The notes: generated by a model from the sequence alone, not told the origin. A stretch of DNA of 64,000 nucleotides from Saprospiraceae bacterium (GCA_020628645.1 JAHDES010000005.1:116374-180373), one strand, 5' to 3'; positions 51,773 to 61,203 are shown, counted from the stretch's first letter. Numbers and translations: made by a program.

Positions 51773-52969
51773 TTAGTTGTTATCATCATTTTTTTCATTT
51801 GCACGTACCTCAATATTTTCGGGGATATAAATTTCTTCTGAATTGAGGACTTCCTGCATTGCTTTTTCTTCTTCGATGATGCGTTTTAAGGATTGTATTT
51901 CTGTCTGTTTTTGTTCGTCAATACCTACAATTTTGAGTTCAGTACGGCGATTTTCTTGATGTGCTTCTTCTGAGCATTGAACCCCATTTCGACAAGAATT
52001 AATCAATAGCGACTCACCATAACCTCTGGAACTCAAACGATTGGCCTCAATACCACCAGTTGTCACTAGATAATCGACGGCTGCTGCAGCTCTTTTTTGA
52101 GAAAGCGACAAATTATAACTGTCTTTACCACGTGCATCTGTATGTGATCCCAACTCTACTGTAATAGCTGGGTTATCCTTCAGAACTGTAACAATTTTAT
52201 CTAATTCAAAAGCTGCATCTTCCCGAATGTCCCATTTATTGTAATCATAATAGATGTTTTCAATTGTAAAGGTTTTTTCCAGTACAAGAGGTTCTAATTC
52301 CACATTAGCAAGAAAGGTCCCCATTTCATTTCCATGCGTCATCACATCCGTAACATTTGGAGCGATTTCTCCCACCCCATCAAAACATAAAATGCAACCA
52401 TCAACATCCACATAGGCTTCCATACGTTTAGCCAGATAGCCTTCTTTTCGAATCATGATGGTATAATGATTACCAGTTTGAAAATTAAAATTGAAGGTTG
52501 GATTCGGATGTTTTTCTAATACAAGTTCTTCTTTTTTGCTTGTATTATTATAAATTTCAATCCGTGAATCTACTATAGCATCTAAGGAAAGAAGTCCCCC
52601 ATTATTTTTTTCAGAAATGGTTACATCAAAGATGTATCCGGGCTTGCGTTTTAGCTCAAGTTTTGAAAAAGCTTTATCAGTTGTAAAATCAGAAGCTTTC
52701 AAATTCATTTCTTTAGCTAGAAAATCGGTATGATTGACTACAATAATGTAGGAAGGTGCTTTTTCTACTTCTTTAAGTATAAACTTACCCTCTTGATCGC
52801 TCAAGGTTTCTTGAAGGATAGCTTGATTTTCGCCATTTAAAAGTGCTATTTTAGCATCTTTTATATAACCTCGATTGTTTTCTTCATATACATAGCCTTC
52901 AATGGTAAGTTGTTGTGTCATTCCTAAAAAAGGAAGTAGACATAATACAAAATTCAATAATGTTCTCAT
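51773..52969 (-). CDS. OmpA family protein with carboxypeptidase-regulatory-like domain
   Basis: 398 aa. Signal peptide to about residue 18. Residues 20-105 are a CarboxypepD_reg-like beta domain ('QLTIEGYVYEENNRGYIKDA', 'LSDQEGKFILKEV'). Residues 105-230 form a second beta domain with a short Cys pair ('GCILCFDG'). Residues 235-350 are the OmpA C-domain that binds peptidoglycan ('YYDYNKWDIREDAAFELDKI', 'ELGSHTDARGKDSYNLSLSQ', 'RLSSRGYGES'), followed by an acidic tail. It anchors the outer envelope to the cell wall; T9SS PorE-like roles are possible but unproven. Confidence 0.9.
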   Translation of the reverse strand: MRTLLNFVLCLLPFLGMTQQLTIEGYVYEENNRGYIKDAKIALLNGENQAILQETLSDQEGKFILKEVEKAPSYIIVVNHTDFLAKEMNLKASDFTTDKAFSKLELKRKPGYIFDVTISEKNNGGLLSLDAIVDSRIEIYNNTSKKEELVLEKHPNPTFNFNFQTGNHYTIMIRKEGYLAKRMEAYVDVDGCILCFDGVGEIAPNVTDVMTHGNEMGTFLANVELEPLVLEKTFTIENIYYDYNKWDIREDAAFELDKIVTVLKDNPAITVELGSHTDARGKDSYNLSLSQKRAAAAVDYLVTTGGIEANRLSSRGYGESLLINSCRNGVQCSEEAHQENRRTELKIVGIDEQKQTEIQSLKRIIEEEKAMQEVLNSEEIYIPENIEVRANEKNDDNN

Positions 52970-53312
52970 TTTCTTGGATTTTGATGAACAAAATGACGGT
53001 TCTTTAAAAGAACGAATAGTTTTGGAGATTTAGACTTAAAAAATTCTTGGAAATATGTTAATGCTTCGTTAAAGCCTTTGAAATCCAATTTTACTATAAA
53101 GTTAGTATAAAAGTTGTAACGTATAGTTTAATGGAAAGAAAAGAATTATACAGTTTTAACTATTATAATATATAAATTTAAACCTAAAAAAGCATGGAAT
53201 AAATAACTGATTGCTAGATTTTTAGTCGAAAATTTAACAAAACTTGCTTTTCAAACCCTAATTTTGGGTGAAATTTATCATTTCTTTCAGTCATTTGATA
53301 TAAACCAGAACG
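52970..53312. other. Intergenic region upstream of OmpA and NDH-2 genes
   Basis: 343 nt of AT-rich divergent control region. I found no complete promoter match, hairpin of note or repeat copy. Confidence 0.5.
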
Positions 53313-54608
53313 ATGACGATCAATATTCCTGATACCAATAACGAACGAATTATAATTGTAGGAGGTGGCTTTGCAGGTATTACGCTTGCACATCGACTTG
53401 CAAAAACCAATTATCAGATCGTTTTATTGGATAAAAATAACTACCATCAATTTCAACCGCTTTTCTATCAAGTGGCGATGGCAGGTTTAGAACCAAGTTC
53501 TATAGCATTCCCTTTGCGCAAGATGTTCCAAAAACGTAAAAATGTATTTATTCGAGTCGCGGAAGTGTTAAGTGTGGATACAGAACAAAAGGAGGTACAA
53601 ACCAGTTTAGGTACATTGAGTTATGATCATTTAGTATTGGCAATGGGGGCAGATACTAATTTTTTTGGTAATGAGAATATTGCTGCCAAAGCAATTCCGA
53701 TGAAATCAGTGGGTGAGGCTCTATATCTCCGAAATGCCATTTTAGAAGATTATGAAAAAGCTATTACTACAACCGATTTTGAAGAACGTCAGGGTTTAAT
53801 TGATATCGTGATTGTAGGAGGAGGGCCTACTGGTGTAGAAGTAGCAGGAGCTTTAGCAGAAATGAAACAATATGTACTTCCCAAAGATTATAAAGAGCTA
53901 GATTGTGATGAGGTGGATATTTATTTAATCCAAAGTTCAGCTTCTTTATTAAAGGGGATGTCAACAGAAGCGAGTGTGAAAGCAGAAGAATTTTTGAAAC
54001 GGTTGGGCGTGAAAATTAGATTAAATACTCGAGTTACGGATTATGACGGTCGCTATGTTTATATGAATGATGATACTAAAATCCGTACGGATAAAGTGAT
54101 TTGGGCTGCAGGGATTGTAGGTAATACCATTCAGGGTATTGGTGAAACACATCTAACACGATCTCGTCGTTTAAAAGTAGATGAATATAACCAAGTTATA
54201 GATTGTGAACATATTTATGCGATAGGTGATGTTGCCCAGATGGAGTTGGGAGAATATCCTTATGGTCATCCCCAAGTGGCACAAGTAGCTATCCAACAAG
54301 CCAAACAATTAGCGGATAATTTTAAAGCTCGGTTAAAAGAAAAAGATCAAAAAGCCTTTCAGTATAAAGATTTAGGATCGATGGCAACGATTGGGCGTCA
54401 TCTAGCTGTTGTGGACTTACCTAGATTTAAATTTCAAGGTACATTTGCTTGGATGATGTGGTTGGTCGTTCATCTTTTTTCGTTGATTGGTGTCAAAAAT
54501 CGAATTTTTGTCTTTATTAATTGGGTTTGGAATTATATGACTTACGATCAATCCTTACGCTTAATTATTAAACCGTTTTCCAAAAAAAAGGAAAATACTA
54601 TCGTTTAA
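53313..54608 (+). CDS. ndh: Type II NADH dehydrogenase (NDH-2)
   Basis: 431 aa. FAD-binding 'IIVGGGFAGITLAHRL' near 13-28, NADH-binding 'IVIVGGGPTGVEVAGALAEM' near 168-187, 'IYAIGDVAQM' near 295-304, and quinone-site 'HPQVAQVAIQQAKQLADNF'. Two C-terminal hydrophobic stretches ('TFAWMMWLVVHLFSLIGVKN', 'VFINWVWNYM') anchor it to the inner membrane face. It oxidises NADH and reduces menaquinone without pumping protons. Length and layout are standard. Confidence 0.93.
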   Translation: MTINIPDTNNERIIIVGGGFAGITLAHRLAKTNYQIVLLDKNNYHQFQPLFYQVAMAGLEPSSIAFPLRKMFQKRKNVFIRVAEVLSVDTEQKEVQTSLGTLSYDHLVLAMGADTNFFGNENIAAKAIPMKSVGEALYLRNAILEDYEKAITTTDFEERQGLIDIVIVGGGPTGVEVAGALAEMKQYVLPKDYKELDCDEVDIYLIQSSASLLKGMSTEASVKAEEFLKRLGVKIRLNTRVTDYDGRYVYMNDDTKIRTDKVIWAAGIVGNTIQGIGETHLTRSRRLKVDEYNQVIDCEHIYAIGDVAQMELGEYPYGHPQVAQVAIQQAKQLADNFKARLKEKDQKAFQYKDLGSMATIGRHLAVVDLPRFKFQGTFAWMMWLVVHLFSLIGVKNRIFVFINWVWNYMTYDQSLRLIIKPFSKKKENTIV

Positions 54609-54987
54609 TAAGAACATGAAATATGGGCAGCAATTCAATGAAGACTTGCTACCCATGGGATTAACATGTGTGCCAGAATAAACTTAAGCACATATGAGAA
54701 AAGATGACCACAAAACCTTGGAATGTAGCGTAGTGGAATCCACGCTAGATGTATATCTTGAGCAGTATAGTTGCATAGTGTGTTTGTCTTTGCCTTGCCT
54801 ATTCAACCAATCTAAAACGACTAATTGAAAACTAATAATCTACTAAAATGAAAGGAAAGTGATTGGTGTGTGATAGGTAAAGCGGTTCATAGTATGTTAG
54901 TGTTAATTTAAAGTTAGTGTTTCTCAGTTATTGCAAATATAAAAATATATTTGTGTTGTCACAACTAAACAAGATAATTTTAAAATA

Positions 54988-55043
54988 TCCCCCGCTATAT
55001 AAATATGTTTAGATTTGATCTATACTTATTTAATAGCGGGGGA
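54988..55043 (+). other. Strong GC stem in AT-rich DNA
   Basis: TCCCCCGCTAT (54988-54998) pairs perfectly with ATAGCGGGGGA (55033-55043), enclosing 34 nt of A/T-rich sequence. C5/G5 runs are rare in this genome. No T-run follows, so termination is doubtful; it may be part of a structured RNA or repeat. Confidence 0.5.
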
Positions 55044-55246
55044 ATGCCATAAGAGAAAACTACGTGAGAAACTTACATAAGTAAAATTCATAATTTAACA
55101 AGATAAATTCAAATTTTGTTAAACTACAATTTTACTACACAAAAGGTTAAACAAAATTATTGAGGATCAATTAGTGTTGATGAAACAGTTTGTTATAAAA
55201 ATCCTTTTTGTTGAATAGCATGCTTTCAATAAATAATGAGATTAAT

Positions 55247-55260
55247 ATGATAATTATCAT
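55247..55260. promoter_or_regulatory. Fur-box-like palindrome
   Basis: ATGATAATTATCAT is a perfect 14-bp palindrome, with flanking TAAT/TATG extending the match to the Fur consensus GATAATGATAATCATTATC. No iron gene is close downstream (kdsA starts about 690 nt away), so binding is uncertain. Confidence 0.3.
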
Positions 55261-55427
55261 TATGACTTGTATGTGTTGGATTATTTTTAAATTAATGCTG
55301 TTTATTTAATAAATATTATAATAAGGTGTTAAGAGGCATTTCAGTGATTGGTTTTTAATTTTACCCAATATATTCTTCTTGTAAAAAATAATAAAAGTTA
55401 AACAAAAATGAAAAACCACCAGAATTA

Positions 55428-55553
55428 GTGAAGGCAGTAGAAAGTGTTAATTATTCGTTTTTTGATGAAAAAACAGTACTAAAATTTAGATTCTGTTTTT
55501 TCGGTATAACAGATCAAAAAATCTTACTCATGTTTTTTGAAAAGGTAATTTAG
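55428..55553 (+). CDS. Possible 41-aa frame or gene remnant
   Basis: From GTG 55428 to TAG 55551-55553. The open frame begins at 55395 and reads 'NEKPPELVKAVESVNYSFFD' followed by 'EKTVLKFRFCFFGITDQKIL'. It looks protein-like in a region otherwise without coding character, but I recognise no family and the start is weak. It could be a remnant of a lost gene. Confidence 0.2.
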   Translation: MKAVESVNYSFFDEKTVLKFRFCFFGITDQKILLMFFEKVI

Positions 55554-55825
55554 AAAGATCGTTTCAAAACTTTCTTAGTTTACGAATATAGATTCATATA
55601 TAAGATAGGATAAGATAGGTTTAGGGAGAGTCTTTCAAGAAGCAAAAAATTAAATTATAAAACTTGGCGTTTTATTAAATTCTATGATAGGAGTTTGCTC
55701 TTAAAAAAAGAATATTTTTTCGAATTATTTATTTTTTTAAAATAAAATACTTTTAAGCTAAAAAATATGATGAAAATTCCAAATAAAATATGTTGATAAT
55801 ATTTCAAATTGGGAACTTATCCTTG

Positions 55826-55833
55826 TACATTTG
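55826..55833 (+). promoter_or_regulatory. Candidate -7 element for kdsA
   Basis: TACATTTG matches TAnnTTTG, 119 nt before the kdsA ATG. It lies within a 7-bp inverted repeat, TGTACAT (55824-55830) and ATGTACA (55844-55850), a possible operator overlapping the start site. Confidence 0.4.
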
Positions 55834-55951
55834 TGTTATAGATATGTACATTACGATGAATACAAACTATTAATAAATTGTTAAATTAACCATTATAGAC
55901 CAACGTTTTGGTAGTTTAATACATCTATAAAATACAAACACACTATTTCAA

Positions 55952-56764
55952 ATGCTCCATAAACTCCCTCATATTAATCATTTGGACCAAAACCACTTCT
56001 TTTTGATTGCTGGCCCTTGTGCTATTGAAGGAGAAGAAATGGCTTTTGAAATAGCTGCAGCAATTAAGGCTATATGCGATCGCTTAAAAATACCATTTAT
56101 ATTTAAAGGATCTTATCGCAAGGCAAATCGTTCTCGTTTGGATTCTTTCACGGGTATTGGAGATGAAAAAGCATTGAATATTTTAAAAAATATTAAGCAA
56201 TCCTTACGAATTCCTGTGACCACAGATATACATGCCTCAAAAGAAGCAACAATAGCAGCTGAATATGTAGATGTATTACAAATTCCAGCGTTCTTGTGTC
56301 GTCAAACAGATTTATTGGTAGCTGCTGCAAAAACTGGAAAACTGATTAATATCAAAAAAGGTCAATTTTTGAGTGCAGAAGCAATGTATTTTGCTAAAAA
56401 TAAAGTGTTAGAGTCAGGAAACCCAAATGTGATGCTTACCGAAAGAGGTACTACATTTGGATATCAAGACTTGGTGGTTGATTTCCGTGGAATTCCAGTA
56501 ATGCAGGCTATGGATGTTCCTGTTGTTTTGGATTGTACACATTCTTTACAACAGCCTAATCAAGCTAGTGGAGTTACAGGAGGTAAACCAGCTTTGATCG
56601 AGACGATAGCGAAGGCAGGAGTCGCCGTTGGAGTAGATGGATTATTTATAGAAACGCATCCTGACCCTTCTATGGCAAAATCAGACGGAGCAAATATGCT
56701 GCCCTTAGAAAATTTGGAAAATTTATTGATTCGATTGATGAATATTAGAAAAAGTATAATCTAA
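55952..56764 (+). CDS. kdsA: 3-deoxy-8-phosphooctulonate synthase (KDO-8-P synthase)
   Basis: 270 aa, condenses arabinose-5-phosphate and phosphoenolpyruvate for KDO, needed for LPS inner core. Signature segments 'FFLIAGPCAIEGEEMAFEIA', 'FKGSYRKANRSRLDSFTGIG', 'VTTDIHASKEA', 'LQIPAFLCRQTDLLVAAAKT', 'NIKKGQF' and 'TERGTTFGYQDLVVDFR' are intact. Standard length. It follows the long gene-poor interval and likely has its own promoter. Confidence 0.96.
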   Translation: MLHKLPHINHLDQNHFFLIAGPCAIEGEEMAFEIAAAIKAICDRLKIPFIFKGSYRKANRSRLDSFTGIGDEKALNILKNIKQSLRIPVTTDIHASKEATIAAEYVDVLQIPAFLCRQTDLLVAAAKTGKLINIKKGQFLSAEAMYFAKNKVLESGNPNVMLTERGTTFGYQDLVVDFRGIPVMQAMDVPVVLDCTHSLQQPNQASGVTGGKPALIETIAKAGVAVGVDGLFIETHPDPSMAKSDGANMLPLENLENLLIRLMNIRKSII

Positions 56765-56839
56765 ATAAAATAATATTCTATAATTGATTGATTATTTAAA
56801 ATAATATTCTTATATTTATAATAATTAAACCATAACTTT

Positions 56840-57283
56840 ATGAAAACCTACAACATTATATTTACCTTTTTGTTATCTACTAGTCTTGTGACTTCTGCGA
56901 CTGCACAAGGTGTAGAAAAAACTTTAGTGAAATCATTTAATCTACAAGGGAAAGAACTGGTTGAATTAAATCTAGATGGAGATGTAGATGTTCAAAAATG
57001 GGATAGCCCCATCATGCGTATACAGATGAATTTATCTGTTGCCAATACATCCGAATCTATGTTAAAATCATTGATTCGTGCTGGTCGATATAATTTAAAA
57101 TCTAAAATAGTGGAAGATGCACTTGCTGTGTATGCACCTGGATTGGAGCGTGAAGTGCGTATTAAAGGACACAAGTTAGACGAGAAAATTTCTTTTGTCG
57201 TTTTCGTTCCAAATGACACTCAAGTAGTAGTATCTGATGGAGTGTCAGCAGAAGCTAGTGTAGATGACTCATCTATAAAATAA
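56840..57283 (+). CDS. Secreted hypothetical protein, paralogue of the next gene
   Basis: 147 aa. Signal peptide to about residue 22 ('TSATAQ'). The mature part ('GKELVELNLDGDVDVQKWDS' then 'RIQMNLSVAN', 'RAGRYNLKSKI', 'EKISFVVFVPNDTQVVVSDG') resembles the GIN/adhesin-head-like repeats of secreted Bacteroidota proteins. It aligns with the next gene in the same order ('LDGDVDVQKW' with 'LDVYGEYKVETW'; 'FVVFVPND' with 'ITLFVPED'), so the two arose by tandem duplication. Ends at a terminator. Function unknown. Confidence 0.75.
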   Translation: MKTYNIIFTFLLSTSLVTSATAQGVEKTLVKSFNLQGKELVELNLDGDVDVQKWDSPIMRIQMNLSVANTSESMLKSLIRAGRYNLKSKIVEDALAVYAPGLEREVRIKGHKLDEKISFVVFVPNDTQVVVSDGVSAEASVDDSSIK

Positions 57284-57307
57284 CCTCCCAAGACCAATTA
57301 CTGTACT

Positions 57308-57352
57308 AAAAGGGTATTATTTTCCGTTTTTGGAGGGTAATGCCCTTTTTGT
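57308..57352 (+). terminator. Terminator between the two secreted paralogues
   Basis: AAAAGGGTATTA (57308-57319) pairs with TAATGCCCTTTT (57338-57349) with one G-U, followed by further T residues. It starts 25 nt after the first paralogue's stop. Confidence 0.75.
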
Positions 57353-57507
57353 TTGCTCCTATATTAATGTATTTTAATCTAAATGAGCAGCTTGCATATT
57401 TGATTAAAATCCATTAATTTTATTTTTATAAGTACAAAAGTAATAAAATTACTTTCTTATAATGCCTTTTATCCTATATTCCTATGAATCTTAATTCATT
57501 ACTACAA

Positions 57508-57951
57508 ATGAAATATTATCCCCTTTGCATCCTCTTTGTTTGCCTATCTTTTACAGTACAAGCGCAATTCGAGAAAATCATTCATCAAACGTTTGAGGTA
57601 GATCAATTTGATCAAATTGACCTTGATGTTTATGGTGAATACAAAGTCGAAACTTGGGCAGGTAATGTCGTACTCACGGAGTCAAAAATTCAATTGTTTG
57701 ATGCTTCTCCTAGTATTTTTGACTATTATTTAGGAAAGAAAAGATATGATTTAGTTGCTGAAGAAACAGCATCTGGTCTTCTCATTAAATCTTTTGATAG
57801 AGAACGTAAACAAATTCGTACTAAAAAAGGAGAATGTTATGAAATTATTGAAATTACCTTATTTGTACCAGAAGATTTTGAAAAGAAAAGCGAGAACAAA
57901 CTCATTCGTGAACAAGAAATGGAACCAGCCGTTACAACTGATGACCAATAA
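57508..57951 (+). CDS. Secreted hypothetical protein, paralogue of the preceding gene
   Basis: 147 aa from ATG 57508, which gives a normal signal peptide ('MKYYPLCILFVCLSFTVQAQ'); an in-frame ATG at 57484 would add 8 residues. The mature part mirrors the previous gene ('FDQIDLDVYGEYKVETWAGN', 'LGKKRYDLVAEE', 'YEIIEITLFVPEDF') but the C-terminal tail is charged and different. Likely surface or periplasmic. No family named with confidence. Confidence 0.72.
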   Translation: MKYYPLCILFVCLSFTVQAQFEKIIHQTFEVDQFDQIDLDVYGEYKVETWAGNVVLTESKIQLFDASPSIFDYYLGKKRYDLVAEETASGLLIKSFDRERKQIRTKKGECYEIIEITLFVPEDFEKKSENKLIREQEMEPAVTTDDQ

Positions 57952-58008
57952 ATAAAAAACACTTTAATTATTGTTGAATTTTAATCTTCAACTTTGGTAT
58001 AGGCTTCT

Positions 58009-58016
58009 TATCTTTG
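58009..58016 (+). promoter_or_regulatory. Candidate -7 element for the large propeller gene
   Basis: TATCTTTG matches TAnnTTTG, 26 nt before the TTG start, leaving a leader of about 18 nt. Upstream box not matched. Confidence 0.45.
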
Positions 58017-58041
58017 CTGTACGAACCTTTTCATACCTATT

Positions 58042-60585
58042 TTGAATAAACGAAAACTTCTCACTCTAGTAGTTGGAGGGATTACTGTGCTAGTTCTGAG
58101 TATCCTTCTAATTCAACATTTTTTTCGATTCCCCTTCCGCTCCATTACTCCTTTTGAAGCTGTACCTCATACAACTGCTATTTTTTGGCAAACTTTAGAT
58201 TGGGAAGATAAGTCTGATTTATACTTAAAAGAGATCTCATTTGATGAAAAAGTGCCTTCTTTTATTCAAGAGACGAAGCTTTTTTTACAAGAAGTAGCTC
58301 CTTCGTTTTCAAAAGAAAGCGTGACTTATTTTGTTGGAAATCTTCTTTTTCAAGATGTCAAACGACCTATGGGATTAGTTTTAGATGCAACTAAATTGGC
58401 AAAGGATTTACAAGAACTAAATACCAATCAAATCAAACAGTTTCAATTTAAAAACAACTTGGTTTATGAGGTTTATGAAGAAGGAAATTATCGTTTTTCT
58501 TATGCCATTTTCCGAAATCTAGTTCTATTTGCAAATAAAACAATTCTTATTGAAGAATCCCTGAATCAGTTAAATCAACGATCTACTAATCTGTACCAAA
58601 AGCATTCATTTACAAAATTAGTACAGCCACCAACAAAAAATCAATCCCATTGGTATGTACAGTTTGAGTATTTAGCAGATGTTTTTCCCGTTTTAAAAAA
58701 TAATGATTTTCATGGAATGCTAAATGATTTAGCGATGCTTCGTTTATCTTATCATAAGGATCAAAATCAGTTACCTTTAAAAGGAGAATTATATTTTGAC
58801 AATGCTAAAAAAGGAACGATTTTAAGTACTAATTTACTACCAAAAGATACGCTTTTTCAGTCTTTAGCTGGGATTCCAGAACAGACCGTTTTTCTTCAAA
58901 CAAAAGAAATTGTTCCTACTGCACAATTAGAAGACGACTATCAACAATATATTTTTCCTTGGATTTCAAAAATGGCTATAATAGGAGCTATCGAACCAGA
59001 AACCTTGCCACTCTCTTCCACAAAATTTAGTTGTTTCGGTATAAAAAATAAACAAGAGACTTTATCCTCTTTATCAGAATTTTTTAAGACCCAAAAAGCA
59101 AATGTTCAACCCTTAGATTATAATGGATTTACTATTTATAAGGTGAATCAAATGGAGCAAAAATCAATCAAATTTCCTGTATTCAATCAATCGTTTGACC
59201 AAGCTCATTTTATGTTTTTGAATGGGCAGTTGATTCTTACAAATTCAAAAGCTTGTTTGCAAAAATGGATTGACCAATATATTGTAAGTCAGTCCTTTAT
59301 TAATAAAATTGATGTACAAAAAGCTTGGGTTGATTTATCTAATAAAGTGGAGAATGTAATTTATATAGATTGGGCATATTGGGGTGAAAAGATTTTCTCA
59401 GAATTTTCTTCAAGCTTAGGAAGTAGTTTGTTCAAATACAAAATGAAATCATCGAGTTGTACGTTCGAAGGCAATTATATTGCTCGGGAAGAAAAAGCTG
59501 TTGATCCAAGTATTTTATGGCGATTGGAATTAGATGCTACTGCAAGAAGTAATCCTTCCGTAGTTTCTTATCAAGAAGACAATGCTATTCTTATACAAGA
59601 TATTTTGCACCAACTTTATTTAATCAATAATCAAGGAAAATTGATTTGGAAACAACAAATGAATCTTCCTATTCAATCTGCTATTTATCCCATTCAGTTT
59701 TATGATAATGAAGAAAATTATTGGGTGTTTAATACCAAAACCCATATTCATTGTATGGATGAAAGAGGTGAAAATCGTATAGGCTTTCCTATAAAATTGA
59801 AATCAAAGGCTACCAATGCAGTTTTAGCAGTTGATTTTGAGCAAAATAATCACTTCCATTTTTTTTTAGCTGGTGAAGACCATCAGATTTATGGATATGA
59901 TGAAAAAGCAAGACCCTTACCCCAATGGCATCCTAAAAATTGTGATACGCTGATACACGCACCACTTCAACATTTTCAAAGAGATACTAATGACTTTTTG
60001 ATGAGTTTGGATGTTATGGGAGAATTTCATGTTTATCAACGAAATGGCGTAGAACGTTTTCAATATGTTTTTGATTCATCATTGGTAGAGCAACAAATTT
60101 ATTATGATAATTCTGCTTTAATCCAACGGATGGTGATTCCACAAAAAAATGGAAAAGTCCGTGTATTTAATACAGAAGGTGCGAATTTTCAACTCTTAGT
60201 AGGGGAGGAGGGAATGCAATTTTTGTATGCCGATGTAGTCGGAGATGCAAGAAAAGATTATATTAGTTTGAGTGATCGTAATCTTGCGATTTATACTTAT
60301 GAAGATCAAAATTTTGGATTATCTAATCGTTATTCCTACCCATATCCTCAAGATACCATTTTTATAGTACAAGATGCTGGAAAACAGCGTATTGGAAGTT
60401 TGGATCGTTCTAAAAAACAGATTCATTTAGTCAATGCAAATGGGCGATTACATCCTGATTTCCCACTCGCAGGAACAACTACTTTTGCGACTATTCCTTC
60501 TACTGAAAAAGAGCAAGAATCCATTGTAGTTGCTTATGAAAATCAGGTGGTAGCGTATCGAGTTTCTTCTATTTTTCCACATTAA
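58042..60585 (+). CDS. Large membrane-anchored protein with beta-propeller C-terminus (TTG start)
   Basis: 847 aa. The start is TTG at 58042, the only start that keeps the basic N-terminus and signal-anchor helix (about 6-27, 'LLTLVVGGITVLVLSILLIQ'). Residues 30-480 have mixed alpha/beta sequence somewhat like DUF3352 proteins ('IPEQTVFLQTKEIVP', 'YNGFTIYKVNQ', 'FMFLNGQLILTNSKACLQKW'). Residues 495-847 are propeller blades ('NAILIQDILHQLYLINNQGK', 'FFLAGEDHQIYGYDEKARPL', 'HLVNANGRLHPDFPLAGT'). Function unknown. Overlaps the convergent TonB-like gene by 17 nt. Confidence 0.78.
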   Translation: MNKRKLLTLVVGGITVLVLSILLIQHFFRFPFRSITPFEAVPHTTAIFWQTLDWEDKSDLYLKEISFDEKVPSFIQETKLFLQEVAPSFSKESVTYFVGNLLFQDVKRPMGLVLDATKLAKDLQELNTNQIKQFQFKNNLVYEVYEEGNYRFSYAIFRNLVLFANKTILIEESLNQLNQRSTNLYQKHSFTKLVQPPTKNQSHWYVQFEYLADVFPVLKNNDFHGMLNDLAMLRLSYHKDQNQLPLKGELYFDNAKKGTILSTNLLPKDTLFQSLAGIPEQTVFLQTKEIVPTAQLEDDYQQYIFPWISKMAIIGAIEPETLPLSSTKFSCFGIKNKQETLSSLSEFFKTQKANVQPLDYNGFTIYKVNQMEQKSIKFPVFNQSFDQAHFMFLNGQLILTNSKACLQKWIDQYIVSQSFINKIDVQKAWVDLSNKVENVIYIDWAYWGEKIFSEFSSSLGSSLFKYKMKSSSCTFEGNYIAREEKAVDPSILWRLELDATARSNPSVVSYQEDNAILIQDILHQLYLINNQGKLIWKQQMNLPIQSAIYPIQFYDNEENYWVFNTKTHIHCMDERGENRIGFPIKLKSKATNAVLAVDFEQNNHFHFFLAGEDHQIYGYDEKARPLPQWHPKNCDTLIHAPLQHFQRDTNDFLMSLDVMGEFHVYQRNGVERFQYVFDSSLVEQQIYYDNSALIQRMVIPQKNGKVRVFNTEGANFQLLVGEEGMQFLYADVVGDARKDYISLSDRNLAIYTYEDQNFGLSNRYSYPYPQDTIFIVQDAGKQRIGSLDRSKKQIHLVNANGRLHPDFPLAGTTTFATIPSTEKEQESIVVAYENQVVAYRVSSIFPH

Positions 60586-60961
60586 AATATAGAGGGAAGG
60601 TCATATAAGTAGTTACTTTTTTATTGGCGTATTCACCCAGAGTGAATTCATATTCAAAAGCAATATCTAGTAAAAAATCATCTATTTCTTTTGAAAAACT
60701 TCGATGTATTCGCGCACAATCAACCTTACCATCCACACCAATGGTAATTTGCAAGAACATTTTCCCTGTAATGGGTTTTTTAATATGAGATTCTATTCTT
60801 TGCTTTATTTCAAGTAAAAGTTCATCGTTTGTACCATTGATATAACGAGGTGTTGTTTGTTTGAAATCAATTATTTCAGGATAAGATTTTTCAGCTATAT
60901 TTACTTGTTTACAATAGGAAAAACAGATAAGGTTTAGTAATAATAGGAAATAGAACTTCAT
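60569..60961 (-). CDS. TonB C-terminal-like lipoprotein
   Basis: 130 aa. Signal ending 'ICFSYC' with a lipobox-like Cys, then a TonB_C-like domain: 'HIKKPITGKMFLQITIGVDG' followed by 'KVDCARIHRSFSKEIDDFLL' and 'VTTYMTFPLYFNVEK', the order of strands in TonB-like energy-transducer domains. It lacks the N-terminal membrane anchor and Pro-rich linker of a true TonB. Role unknown. Its end overlaps the end of the propeller gene by 17 nt on the other strand. Confidence 0.7.
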   Translation of the reverse strand: MKFYFLLLLNLICFSYCKQVNIAEKSYPEIIDFKQTTPRYINGTNDELLLEIKQRIESHIKKPITGKMFLQITIGVDGKVDCARIHRSFSKEIDDFLLDIAFEYEFTLGEYANKKVTTYMTFPLYFNVEK

Positions 60962-60980
60962 ATTCGTTTTTATTCTTCTG

Positions 60981-61027
60981 ATACCGAATTGACAAAATCC
61001 TTTCGTAAATCACTCATTTAATTACGT
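60981..61027 (-). repeat. Fragment of the GTGATTTCGTAAATCAC family
   Basis: ATACCGAATTGACAAAATCC followed by TTTCGTAAATCAC. The first 20 nt match the reverse complement of the end of the 11591-11726 copy (ATACCGATTTGATAAAATCC), so this is a diverged, rearranged fragment. Confidence 0.55.
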
Positions 61028-61031
61028 ATTT

Positions 61032-61135
61032 CAAGTTGCGGTTTATCGTTTCAAAGAGAGAAAAAGCGTCATATTTCATAAAAATCACAGATTTTTATGA
61101 AATTCTCCTTCTTTTCTCTCACGATACGCAACTTG
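61032..61135 (-). repeat. CAAGTTGCG terminal-inverted-repeat element, copy 2 (104 nt)
   Basis: Ends CAAGTTGCG and CGCAACTTG. On the minus strand it reads CAAGTTGCGTATCGTGAGAG, an A/G-rich arm, a hairpin near ATAAAAATC-tg-GATTTTTAT, 'AATATGACGCTTTTTCTCTC' and 'GATAAACCGCAACTTG', parallel to the copy at 12536-12644. The inner hairpin replaces unrelated sequence in copy 1. Confidence 0.75.
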
Positions 61136-61203
61136 GGTTACCGTATTAGATGTGTGAATCAGATAAAGTGGTGTTTGAGAAGGTAAATTTGATTTGCTAT
61201 TTA

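Larger units (their letters stand above)
54609..55951. other. 1.34-kb gene-poor, AT-rich region before kdsA
   Basis: No gene of normal size. Near the start are several short imperfect hairpins (GGGCAGCAA...TTGCTACCC at 54625-54655; CATGTGTGC...GCACATATG at 54665-54698; TAGCG..CGCTA near 54728-54750) and a 21-codon frame from ATG 54616. Other contents are a strong stem CCCCCGCTAT/ATAGCGGGGG (54989-54998 and 55033-55042), a Fur-box-like palindrome (55247-55260), a 41-aa frame at 55428-55553 and a -7 element at 55826-55833. No tmRNA, RNase P or SRP RNA signature seen. Confidence 0.6.

Noticed and set aside
54609..54760. tmRNA, 6S, SRP or RNase P RNA in the gene-poor interval
   Set aside because: Hairpins are present, but the diagnostic conserved sequences of these RNAs are not.
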